Shown here piece after piece: positions 54,401 to 62,175 of a stretch of DNA of 64,000 nt. A program made the translations under genes and the position numbers. Below the pieces are notes generated by a model. The model saw only the letters and a program-made list of their open reading frames with translations, did no database searches and had not been told where the DNA came from. The DNA is from Dreissena polymorpha (lineage: Eukaryota; Mollusca; Bivalvia; Myida; Dreissenidae): contig NC_068367.1 in NCBI RefSeq assembly GCF_020536995.1, positions 59,079,125 through 59,143,124 on the forward strand, in the 5' to 3' direction. Position 1 is the first letter of the stretch. Every line of letters starts with the position of its first letter.

Positions 54401-57400
54401 TAAAACTTCATAGGTACATTGATCATGACTCGCAGATGAAAAAATGATGAAACTTGACCAGGATGTTTGTCTGGACAATATCTTGGTCAAGTTTGACATT
54501 TGGTAAAGATTGAATGAACCGACTCCTCTCAGGTGAGCAAACTAGGGCCATCTTGGCCCTCTTGTTATTTTTACCCAGGGCTTTTTTTATTTGGGAAAAG
54601 GGCCTGGCAGTCCATTTTGGGGGGAAAATCGCTCAATTGGTGTAAAAAAGTGCCATGTGCCCTCTAATTTCAATGTCACACGGTACCTTTTTGCACCAAG
54701 GGGGTAAAATAATTGACAAAACTGTAAAAGGGAAAGACTTATCCCAAAATAAGCTTGACATTTGGGGAAAATTGCATAATTTTACAGAAATTCTCTAAGA
54801 GGAAGGGGTCACTCTCTCGGGGGAAGGGGCTATATCCCTTGCTAAAGAAGAGAAAAAGCCCTGGTCTACATGTATCTCTAAAATAAACAATGCAGTATAC
54901 CAGGCAACCACAACCAATTTCATACAGGCTTAATTGAAATTAATTTGGATGCTACATGTATATGTATGTATTGCATAGTCAGCCATAATGACATTATAAG
55001 CAATAACAATTCTCAATTGCAATGAATGTGGAGACATTTATCTGATAAAATCTATTTCTATTTTACTAAAAGGAATTTTATTACAAGTTCGAAAGTGCCT
55101 GGTATGAAGGCAATAAATGCTGTGATGATTATATGCATATGCTGATATCTGCCATCACTTAATGTTCATGTGACGTATTGTATAATTTCAGTTTGATGAA
55201 CGAGGTAGTGCACACGTCGCCCACGATAGGCAGCAATGTGGAGGAGGTGGTGTGGAAGAATATACACTTCCTCATGTGGGATATTGGGGGACAGGAGTCC
55301 CTCAGGGCTTCCTGGAACACTTACTACACAAATACTCAGGTACATATGAGCCTTGTTCTGAGAAAACAGGGCATAATGCATGTGCGTAAAGTGTAATCCC
55401 AGATTAGTCTGTGCAGTCTGCACAGGCTAATCAGAGACGACACTTTTCGCTTTTATGACATTTTTATGACTGCACAGGCTAATCTGGGACGACACTTTGC
55501 GCACATGCATTATGCCCAATTTTCTCAGAACCTGACTCATATGTTTATCAAAATACTTGTTACACCAATACTTAGATATATGTATGTAGAATTCTTAATT
55601 CACTGACACTCACAGATACTCAGATATGCGAAATACTTATCATCCGAATGCTCAGGCATTTTACACCAATTTTCAGGTATGTGGAATACTTATTACAGCA
55701 ATTCTCAGGCATATTACACCAATACTCCGATATACTTCACCAATACTAAGCGTATACAGAAAGACTTTTTACACTAAAATGTAGGTATGTGCAATACAAT
55801 ACTAAAGCCTTAAAAACTTAAATTATTAAGAAAAGTCTTTAATTGAATTTATTTTCTAAGGGATAACAAACTTGTCAAAATGCGTATCTTAGCAGTAAAA
55901 GGGTTAAGGAAAGGCTCTGGCTGGTGTTTAATAGTGTATATGCCTGTTTCAGTTTATCATACTAGTCATTGACAGTACGGACCGTGAACGTTTGTCCATC
56001 ACCAAAGAGGAGCTTTACAAGATGATGGCCAATGAGGTAATGCTCTAGAGTGAAAACATCACCTATATTATTTTTCCAGTAATGTCATGAAATTTGGGTA
56101 CGATTTCGCAAGTTTTCTTATGCTAGCTTTATGAAGATGGACCCATGCTTCCAAATACAAGAAATATAAGCAGGGGGGCATTTTCGGGCGTGCTTTTTGT
56201 GAAAACTGGGCCTAATGACTGTGTATAAAAAGTCATCCCAGATTAACCTGTGCAGTCCGCACAGACTAAGCAGGGACATAACTTTCCTGCTAAATGGCCT
56301 TTTGTTTTTTGAAAGGCAGTCAAGTTTTTAGAAAAATCCAGCTTAGGCGAAAAATATTACTCCTGGCTTAGCCTATGCATACTGCGCAGGCTATCTGGGC
56401 TGACACTTTACGCTGACAAGCATTTAGCAAAGTTTTGCCAGAAGATTGCTCATGTACAGTTTGCATTGTGATCTTTGAAAACATCAATAAAACTAATGAC
56501 TGCTCATAATTGTGTTAGCAAGGCTATAAAGCACAATGCAGACATGTTCAAAACATGTGACAGCTGCTATTTTAAGACGGCTCTCATGCAATATTACAGC
56601 ATAGGGTCGTAATCAGTCTGTTGTTCGTGTATAACTAAGTGCTTAAATGATCAATTGTTTAAGAAGGCAATTTAGAATGTCTTAATTAAGACATATTGTG
56701 TATAATTTGAAATTTATTGACAAATCGACAACAATCTGAATAATGTAATTGAGGATTTTTGTCCATTTATGCTCTAGTTAGCTTTAATGAACACTTTTAG
56801 CGTTCATTAATGCTCAGTGAACCTTTTTTTAATAAATGTGTTTATCTATGTAAATACATGTAGTGTGTTTCCATTTTAACAATATTTTGGAAGGTGCTAT
56901 TAAACAAATATACTCATAAAACACAAATATTATAATCAAAACCTGAGTACCACTATATAAAGTGCTACCCTAGAATACTTGTTCTTTGCATTAGTTAATT
57001 AGTTTGTGTATCATAATTTACAGCAATATAATAATTTTGTTATGTTTTCATCACGTCCTTGTGGTAATAGGTTATAATACACACTTGCTACTCTTTGCCC
57101 TGGGTTATAAATCAGGGTGCAGGTTCAATGGGGTTCACAGGGGTTTACACACTGACTGGACAGAATGTAAACACACTGATTAGAACTTATTTTTGCAAAT
57201 ATCTCTATATAAATTTATTTAAATACATTTGCAAAAATCTTTAGAATGTAATAGACAGTTTTTCTTTCAGTTTGTTCTGATATCTTAGGATTTAAGAATA
57301 AATCATTGAATACGTCTGAAATAGTTGCCAAAATTTCATGTTGCTTATATGATGTACACATTGAATTTTTGGCCAAGAACACGTCTTATCAAATAAAGTA

Positions 57401-60400
57401 ATTTTGATGTATTTCACATTGCCATAACCAGCATAAAAACCTGTCTTTCATGCACTTGTTGAAATTCTTAAGAAAAATTGTTTTAAACAGTTATTTAAAA
57501 AAAAAAGCACCACATACATTGGTTTATATTCATTAACGTTTAATTGTGAACCCAATATAATCACAGGATCCGGCACCCTGTAAATGAGTAGCTGAGAAGG
57601 TTAAATAATAAGCAAATGTACCTTGGCTGCAAACTGTGCTGAGTGTAAACTGGCAGCTCATGTCCCAGTGAAGGGATGGGTCACGGGGAATGTGGGAGGT
57701 GGTCTGTTCAAGATCTTCCGTCACACAACACCTTCCCTTTCATGCTTAAAATGTTTGTTTTAGTCCTATTTTCTGTGCTTAATCTCAGTTATTGCAATTT
57801 TGGCTAATAAATTGAAAAGAAAAAGGTGTAGCTAAACTGAATTGTTTCCTATTTAAACTTTTGAATTTGTACCCAAGAGCTAATTTTGAGAATACTTCAA
57901 TATCGCAATTATCAAAAGCACACACAAGCCCAGCGCTGGTAACTGTTGAACAAGGCTTGCTCAGGCTTTTTGCTTGTATGGATTATTTTTTAGCTCATCT
58001 ATTTTTTGAAAAAAAATTATGAGCTATTGTCATCACCTTGGCGTCGGCGTTGGCGTTGGCGTCGGCGTCCGGTTAAGTTTTGCGTTTAGGTCCACTTTTC
58101 TCAGAAACTATCAATGCTATTGCATTCAAACTTGGTACACTTACTTACTATCATGAGGGGACTGGGCAGGCAAAGTTAGGTAACTCTGGCGTGCATTTTG
58201 ACAGAATTATGTGCCCTTTTTATACTTAGAGAATTGAAAATTTTGGTTAAGTTTTGCGTTTAGGTCCACTTTTCTCAGTAAGTATCAATGCTATTGCATT
58301 CAAACTTGGTACACTTACTTACTATCATGAGGGGACTGGGCAGGCAAAGTTAGATAACTCTGGCGTGCATTTTGACAGAATTATGTGCCCTTTTTATACT
58401 TAGAAAATTGAAAATTTTGGGTAAGTTTTGTGTTTAGGTCCATTTTATTCCTTAAGTATCAAAGCTATTGCTTTCATACTTGCAACACTTACTAACTATC
58501 ATAAGGGGACTGTGCAGGCAAAGTAATGTAACTCTGACTGGCATTTTGACAGAATTATGTGCCCTTTTATACTTAGAAAATTTAAAATTTGATTAAGTTT
58601 TGTGTTTAGGTCCACTTTATTCCCACAGTATCAAAGCTATTGCTTTCATACTTGCAACAATTATTAACTATCATAAGGAGACCGTGCAGGCAAAGTTATG
58701 TAACTCTGACTGGCATTTGGACGGAATTATGGGCCCTTTATACTTACAAAATTGAAAATTTGGTTAAGATTTATGTTTTGGTCCACTTTACCCCTAAAGT
58801 ATCATAGATATTGCTTTCATACTTGAAACACTCACAAACTATCATAAGGGTACAGTAAAAGGACAAGTTGCATAACTCTGGTTGTCATTGTTACGGAATT
58901 ATGGCCCTTTTTTGACTTAGTAACTTTGAATATATGGTTAAATTTTGTGTTTTGATCCACTTTACTTCTTAAGTATCAAGGCTATTGCTTTCAAACTTCA
59001 AACACTTTCATGCTATCATGAGGTTACTGTACCTGGCAAGTTGAATTTTACCTTGACCTTTGAATGACCTTGACTCTCAAGGTCAAATTATTAAATTTTG
59101 CTAAAACTGCCATAACTTCTTTATTTATGATTACATTTGATTGATACTTTGACGAAACTACTCTTACCTGGCATACCACAATAGACTCCGCCCAAACCAT
59201 CCCCCGTGCCCTCCCCCCCTCCCCCCTCCCCCCCCCCTCCCTCCCCCTAATTTTTTTTTTTTTTTTTTTTTAACATCATCTCACAAATGACCACCACACC
59301 CTCACACTATACCCACACCCCCCCACCCCACCCCCACCCCCCCAATTTTTTTTTTTTAGTATTTTTTTTTTTAAACATCATCTCACAAATTACCACCACA
59401 CCCTCAAAAAATCCCCCCCCATCACCCCCCCCTTTTTATTTATTTTTTATTTCTTTATTTTTTCGCTTTTTTGGAAGATAATGTAATAATTGTCCACAAC
59501 CCCACACTATACACCCCTCTTCACTCCACCCCTCCCTCCTTTGTGATTGAAAATGAGAGTCCCTTCACCTTTAAAAAGAAAATAGATGAGCGGTCTGCAC
59601 CCGCAAGGCGGTGCTCTTGTTTTAAGGAGGTATCGCTTGAACAAAATCCCATGTAGACGGAAAGTGTCTTCCCGGATCAGCCTGCTAATCTGGGACGCAA
59701 CTTAACGCACATGCATTAAGCCCATTTTTCACATAACGAGGCTGTGTGTTTGCAGGACCTTAGCAGTGCTCATCCTTGCTTTCCAGTTTAGGCAGAAAGT
59801 GTTGTCCCTGATTAGCATGTGCACACCTCACAGGCTAATCTGGGACGCAACTTTACGCTCAAGCATTAAGCTCAGTTTCCCATAACAAGGCTCCGTGTTT
59901 GCAGGACCTTAGGAAGGCTGCGGTGCTCATACTGGCCAACAAGCAGGACATCAAGGGCTCCATGTCGGCAGCAGAGATCAGTCAACACCTCAACCTCACC
60001 TCGGTCAAGGACCACCCCTGGCACATACAGGCCTGCTGTGCACTCACCGGCGAAGGGTATGAAGGGTTCGAGTATTTTATGTATTTATTGTATTTTATGT
60101 TTATTTTAATTCGTATATTTATTTTGAAATGTATGTAATTGATTTTATGGACACATATTATTTTTGAGCCTTGCTCTGCCAAAAGGGGGCTTAATGTATA
60201 TGTGTTAAATGTCATTGCAGTTAGCGTGCGCAGACTGCACAGGCGAATAAGGGACACCATTTTCGCTTTTTTATAGAATGTTTCGTTTTTTTCCGATATG
60301 AAAGTTCTGTCTAGGTGAAAAGTGTCGTCCCTGTTAAAAAGCTGAATATGATTATCGAGAAGACGAACAAGTGGCATAAATATTTGCACTTTATATGTGA

Positions 60401-60927
60401 GGTTTTTACTAAACCAAATTATTGATTAACCCTTTCCCACTCAGAGGCAAAGTGAAAATGGCTATGTGCAAACAGTATTAAACCAGAACAGCCTGCGAGT
60501 AACTGGCAGTCTGTTCAGGCTTTATGCTTTTTGCTGCTCATCAGTATCTAAGGGTTGGAAATGAAGCCTTTAAAATTTGAATCTAGTAAGAATGGTCTTA
60601 AATTTAACTTTCTAAGGGACCACAAATGCGTCAAAATACGTATCTATTTGGTAAAAAGGGTTAAATATTGTGTTAAGTGCTTGTACAAGCGCAGGAGGGA
60701 ATCCCGTATATTTTAATTTTTTATGCTCTATTATAGCATATATATAAAAAAAAATAAAAAAAATACGGAAATCCCTCCTGTGTGTACAAGGGATCAATTT
60801 ATTTTTCTGATGAGATGCATTAATCATGTACATTGCTTTTGATGTAATAATTATTCTCTGTCATTTTCTTTATTTCAGTTTATATCAGGGACTCGAATGG
60901 ATTACCAATAACTTGAAGAGACGATGA
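36427..60927 (+). CDS. ARL5: ADP-ribosylation factor-like protein 5 (six exons, complete)
   Basis: This is a small Arf-family GTPase of the trans-Golgi; vertebrate and fly ARL5 help recruit the GARP tether for endosome-to-Golgi transport. The joined exons give 179 aa, exactly the family length. Gly2 is the myristoylation site. The P-loop GLDNAGKT is at 23-30, the switch I Thr in SPTIG at 47, WDIGGQE at 65-71, NKQD at 125-128 and CCALTG at 157-162. [12 protein letters not shown] and [12 protein letters not shown] are ARL5-type. All five introns are GT..AG with consistent phases. Introns 1 (4.9 kb) and 2 (13.7 kb) are filled with transposons. It looks slightly closer to vertebrate ARL5B than ARL5A, but a single invertebrate ARL5 is the likelier orthology. 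Confidence 0.96.
36949..38317. mobile_element. 1.37-kb non-autonomous element in ARL5 intron 1
   Basis: Ends ACAGTACAGGCACCGTGTAC and GTACACGGTGCCTGTACTGT form a ~25-bp near-perfect inverted repeat. GC-rich subterminal motifs such as AACACCCATCGCGGTG. No coding sequence. Interior is shared with 3955-4784 and 6869-8210 although the ends differ. Confidence 0.82.
38329..38701. mobile_element. 373-bp hAT-like MITE, CAGTGCTCCAGC ends, copy 2
   Basis: Ends CAGTGCTCCAGCAAGG and CAGCTGGAGCACTG, direct repeat CATGTA on both sides (38323-38328, 38702-38707). It sits 11 bp beyond the end of the preceding element. Confidence 0.83.
38754..40455. mobile_element. 1.7-kb pogo/Tigger-like non-autonomous element
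   Basis: Ends CAGTCAAACCTGAATTCAGC and GGTCAGTTTCGACTG with TA flanks. Subterminal GTGACCGTTGAATTC motifs recur several times at both ends, as in Tigger elements. Contains a ~120-bp tandem duplication at 39285-39535. No transposase found. Confidence 0.8.
39285..39535. repeat. ~120-bp tandem duplication inside the Tigger-like element
   Basis: AAAACACACACAACCATTAT, CTCGCAACAAACAA and CTTATCACGCAAA recur about 120 bp apart. Open frames here are a by-product. Confidence 0.75.
41389..41449 (+). CDS. ARL5: ARL5 exon 2: P-loop
   Basis: It encodes [20 protein letters not shown], the G1 motif. Acceptor TATATTTCAG, donor GTAAGT, ending two bases into the Phe codon completed in exon 3. Confidence 0.95.
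41518..44255. mobile_element. hAT-like non-autonomous element hosting a nested insertion
   Basis: Ends CAGCGTTTTTTTTTGTCC and GAAGGAAAAAAATCGCTG match the 27551-28379 hAT remnant, as do the internal CCTATTGGGAAAAGTACCC blocks. Split by the 1.57-kb element 41704-43270; without it the host is about 1.17 kb. Flanks ATTCCA/ATTCAA may be a mutated duplication. Confidence 0.75.
41704..43270. mobile_element. 1.57-kb nested TA-type element
   Basis: The ends begin CTACAGTACACTCCACGCG, continuing TTTTCCCC, and form a perfect ~27-bp inverted repeat with the other terminus. If the element proper starts CAGT, TA flanks both sides (Tc1/mariner-like). GC-rich subterminal GCCGCGTCG-type motifs. No transposase. 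Confidence 0.85.
44256..45573. other. ARL5 intron 2 sequence, nothing recognised
   Basis: A 125-codon open frame at 44275 has no recognisable motif. AACCCTTCAAAAGCTATGCA at 44281 duplicates the sequence 37 bp left of the preceding element. Confidence 0.4.
45574..46106. mobile_element. Foldback built from about 18 palindromic 19-mers
   Basis: Outer inverted ends GGTGTACGAACTGGTCC and GGACCAGTTCGTACACC enclose tandem palindromes of the form AAACYGTCCSGGACRGTTT: about 16 complete and 2 degenerate. A second, inner pair of end-like sequences (GTTTTGGACCGTTCGTGCGC at 45722; GACGCACGAGCGGTTCAAAA at 45971) is nested within. Confidence 0.85.
46296..46531. mobile_element. piggyBac-like MITE (AACCCTTT family)
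   Basis: Contains AACAGCATAAAACCAGCACA and CAGTCTGTTCAGGTTTTATG and ends GTGGTAAAGGG|TTAA. The left TTAA is not visible. Confidence 0.65.
46826..48668 (+). repeat. Repeat F: ~168-bp tandem array, about ten units
   Basis: Each unit reads TGGATCCTGCGATAACTTTC, TTTTTTCATGAAACTTGAAA, GGCAATATGGACATTATGCA, CATTTCATTTTGTTCCTACG, GGTTGCTATGGCAACAAATA and CTGCTGAAAATGGCGGTTTT. Flanked by CTACCGGTTTCACCGG on the left and GCTTGGCAATAGTCTTG on the right, the same family ends as 4785-5317. Confidence 0.93.
48669..49454. other. ARL5 intron 2 sequence, nothing recognised
   Basis: No supportable feature. Confidence 0.4.
49455..49605. mobile_element. piggyBac-like MITE (AACCCTTT family) fragment
   Basis: CATTTCCAACCCTTAGTTAC, CAGCATAAAACCTGAACAGA and a GGGGGAAAGGG|TTAA end. 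Confidence 0.65.
51433..51612 (+). pseudogene. Short coding-like fragment inside the hAT-like element
   Basis: An ATG opens a 59-codon frame beginning [17 protein letters not shown] and continuing [12 protein letters not shown] and TPKRAKEKH. It is Ser/Lys-rich and low in hydrophobics, like the unstructured start of zinc-finger or hAT-type transposases, and then ends. It may be a captured or surviving first exon; I do not recognise the family. Confidence 0.35.
51736..53014. mobile_element. 1.28-kb non-autonomous hAT element
   Basis: Ends TAGGGATGGCAACGAATACC and ATATTCGTTGACATCCCTA with a perfect 8-bp duplication CTTTTTAT (51728-51735, 53015-53022), the classic hAT hallmark. GAATATTCGG motifs repeat near both ends. 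No transposase. Confidence 0.92.
53527..54440 (+). repeat. Repeat B2, five tandem units
   Basis: CCCCTTTCGAAGAAGAGGGG starts it. ~170-bp units contain GGATCATGAAACTTCATAGG, GCAGATGACCCCTATTGATT and TCAGGTCACTAGGTCAAAGG. Perfect AGGTCAAAGGTCA motifs at 53708, 53842, 54132 and 54277. Confidence 0.88.
54576..54863. mobile_element. 288-bp MITE, CAGGGCTTTTTTTATTTGGG ends
   Basis: The left end and AAGAGAAAAAGCCCTG form inverted ends resembling 9940-10326. Contains the second hairpin repeat (54637-54700). No clean duplication. Confidence 0.65.
55192..55339 (+). CDS. ARL5: ARL5 exon 3: switch I and switch II
   Basis: It encodes [35 protein letters not shown] and NTYYTNTQ. Acceptor TAATTTCAG, donor GTACAT. 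A repeat A copy begins only about 8 bp into the intron, and degenerate copies of the exon end plus donor occur at about 55550-55785. Confidence 0.95.
55348..55537. repeat. Repeat A copy just after ARL5 exon 3
   Basis: GAGCCTTGTTCTGAGAAAAC and CCAATTTTCTCAGAAC arms with CAGATTAGTCTGTGCAGTCT inside; begins about 8 bp after the donor. Confidence 0.82.
55550..55785 (+). repeat. Degenerate array resembling ARL5 exon 3 end plus donor
   Basis: Several units of the form ACTTRTTACACCAATACTYAG, for example at 55555, 55670 and 55690, match the exon 3 end ACTTACTACACAAATACTCA|G with its GTACATATG donor at about 25 of 30 bases in the best case. Units are irregular, about 28-36 bp. Confidence 0.6.
55860..55910. 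mobile_element. Right-end fragment of an AACCCTTT-family MITE
   Basis: GTCAAAATGCGTATCTTAGC and AGTAAAAGGG|TTAA match the right end of 60429-60661. Confidence 0.55.
55953..56036 (+). CDS. ARL5: ARL5 exon 4
   Basis: It encodes [19 protein letters not shown] and ELYKMMANE in 28 whole codons, between acceptor CTGTTTCAG and donor GTAATG. It matches the VDSTDRERL segment of Arl proteins. Confidence 0.94.
56193..56440. repeat. Repeat A copy after ARL5 exon 4
   Basis: GAAAACTGGGCCTAATGAC, CAGATTAACCTGTGCAGTCC and CATACTGCGCAGGCTATC. Confidence 0.75.
56441..57990. other. ARL5 intron 4 sequence, nothing recognised
   Basis: AT-rich, with no supportable feature. Confidence 0.4.
57991..59621 (+). repeat. 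Repeat E: tandem ~190-bp units with a C/T-rich tail
   Basis: TAGCTCATCTATTTTTTG then CCTTGGCGTCGGCGTTGGCG starts it. About five units contain TTTAGGTCCACTTTTCTCAG, GCTATTGCATTCAAACTTGG and CATGAGGGGACTGGGCAGGC. 59196-59460 is a CCCTCCC/T-run low-complexity tract, and GCACCCGCAAGGCGGTGCTC ends it. Confidence 0.88.
59640..59780 (+). repeat. Duplicated ARL5 exon 5 acceptor with repeat A flank (decoy)
   Basis: TGTGTTTGCAGGACCTTAG then CAGTGCTCATCC repeats the true exon 5 start (GTGTTTGCAGGACCTTAG, GGTGCTCATAC), with the same repeat A flank before it. If spliced at 59756 the frame reads [11 protein letters not shown] and stops, so inclusion would truncate ARL5. Confidence 0.8.
59781..59893. repeat. 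Repeat A copy abutting ARL5 exon 5
   Basis: GTGTTGTCCCTGATTAGCAT and CACAGGCTAATCTGGGACGC; ends about 11 bp before the exon. Confidence 0.78.
59905..60056 (+). CDS. ARL5: ARL5 exon 5: NKQD and CCALTG
   Basis: It encodes [37 protein letters not shown] and [12 protein letters not shown] with the guanine-specificity motifs G4 and G5. Acceptor GTTTGCAG, donor GTATGA. A damaged duplicate of its first bases and acceptor lies about 150 bp upstream. Confidence 0.95.
60163..60340. repeat. Repeat A copy after ARL5 exon 5
   Basis: GAGCCTTGCTCTGCCAAAAG, CAGACTGCACAGGCGAATAA and AAAAGTGTCGTCCCTG, degraded. Confidence 0.65.
60429..60661. mobile_element. piggyBac-like MITE (AACCCTTT family), best copy
   Basis: TTAA|CCCTTTCCCACTC at the left and GGTAAAAAGGG|TTAA at the right, with an internal inverted CAGAACAGCCTGCGAGTAAC / CAGTCTGTTCAGGC segment. 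Confidence 0.75.
60879..60927 (+). CDS. ARL5: ARL5 exon 6: C-terminal helix and stop
   Basis: It encodes [15 protein letters not shown] and TGA (60925-60927), matching the CQGLEWMTSRL-type end of ARL5. Acceptor TTTATTTCAG. Confidence 0.93.
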
Positions 60928-61440
60928 TTTGAGGAAATTAGTATTATAATTGACTTACAGTAGTGGTTGTCGTACATGTTGGATGTGAAATCTTGTGCAT
61001 CCAGATTTTGTTGAGCCTGTGGCACAGACTCAGGAATTTTTCATCACTGTGGCAGCAAAGGTCAGCTGATGGGACTCGGTGAAAAGGCAAGCATAAACAA
61101 GTTGCTGTTGGAAAGTTAATTTAGTTGCATGCTGCCTTTGAATCAAGGCTGCATTACACTCTTTGAGGTACCAAAACGAAAATCATTGTGATTTTCTTTT
61201 TTTATAAGAATTGAAATGTCAGCTATGTTTTGATTGATGGCTATTTATAGTAAAAGTGTCATGAAAGATGCATGGCCTTGTAGATGAAGAATGGATCTGT
61301 ACCAATGAGATATTTTAATAAAATATTTTATTTACCAGTATATGAAAAAATTGAGACCAGAGTTATACTAAGTTTTGCTTTTCAAACCTTTAAGTTCTGA
61401 AGTAGTCTAAATAAAGCCATTTGAAGAATATTTTATTTTT
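60928..61440 (+). other. ARL5: Probable ARL5 3' untranslated region
   Basis: This unique AT-rich sequence follows the ARL5 stop and contains two AATAAA signals. Its end is inferred from the second signal and could be further downstream. Confidence 0.55.
61410..61415 (+). promoter_or_regulatory. Candidate ARL5 polyadenylation signal
   Basis: AATAAA lies about 485 bp after the ARL5 stop and is followed by T-rich sequence. An alternative AATAAA is at 61317-61322. Use of either is not shown. Confidence 0.5.
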
Positions 61441-62175
61441 TGTTTTTATTGACAGATTAAATATAATTAAAATAGGATTTCTTGAAAATGTTTATTTATT
61501 AAAGTGGAAAGTGTTGTTTAAATGATGTTTAAACAGGGTGTTACATTTTTAGCTCTAAATACCAAATAGTGGAATGTCTGTTGGATGAAGCAATACAAAT
61601 GTATTTTAAATTGTATTGTAGTATTTTTATGTTGAAGTTGTAAGTCTCATTGTCATTAAAATCACACCAATAATACATGTTACACAATTCTTGTGTCTGG
61701 AAGGTCCTGCAGTTATTGGGGGCTTTTTTAGTTTAAGCAGTATTGTTTTGTGTAAAAATGTATTGTTTTGAAGTCTTAAGTAAAGTATATGGTAAAGCAA
61801 TAACATAGTGTTGTGAAGACTTATTTTCCTATCAAATTTAAATCTAAGTTGACTATATGCTTAAAAATATTCATATTTATTTAGATACACATGCGTACAT
61901 GTGGTAGGCATTTTCTAGAAGGGACACAACTCAAAATTGTATTGTTATGAAGTACAAGAGTTACCCCCCATTGTTGTTACATTTTATTGATGAAAATATA
62001 TATTAATATTTTCCATGATATAATGTAATTTTATATGTCATTCTATGTCTTCGCCAATGGTGCTTTACTTTTCCATTTACAACATGAAATGAAATACATA
62101 ATGTGTGATTAATGCATATTCAATTAATGTGGTTGCTAGTTACAGACAAAAGTAAATTAAATGACTAGTCGTTTT
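61441..62175. other. Sequence downstream of ARL5, nothing recognised
   Basis: AT-rich; could be extended 3' UTR or intergenic. Confidence 0.4.

Larger units (their letters stand above)
49733..54566 (+). repeat. Repeat D host unit, split by two later insertions
   Basis: TAAGCTCACCTGATTGCTCA starts it and CTCAGGTGAGCAAACTAGGG..GGCCCTCTTGTT ends it. Internal units carry ACTCTAGAAGTCACA and ACATGGCCGCCAGTGGGCGG. It is interrupted at 50265-53172 by a hAT-like element and at 53527-54440 by repeat B2. Confidence 0.8.

Noticed and set aside
59982-60389. 135-codon minus-strand open frame
   Set aside because: It overlaps ARL5 exon 5 in antisense plus a repeat A copy.
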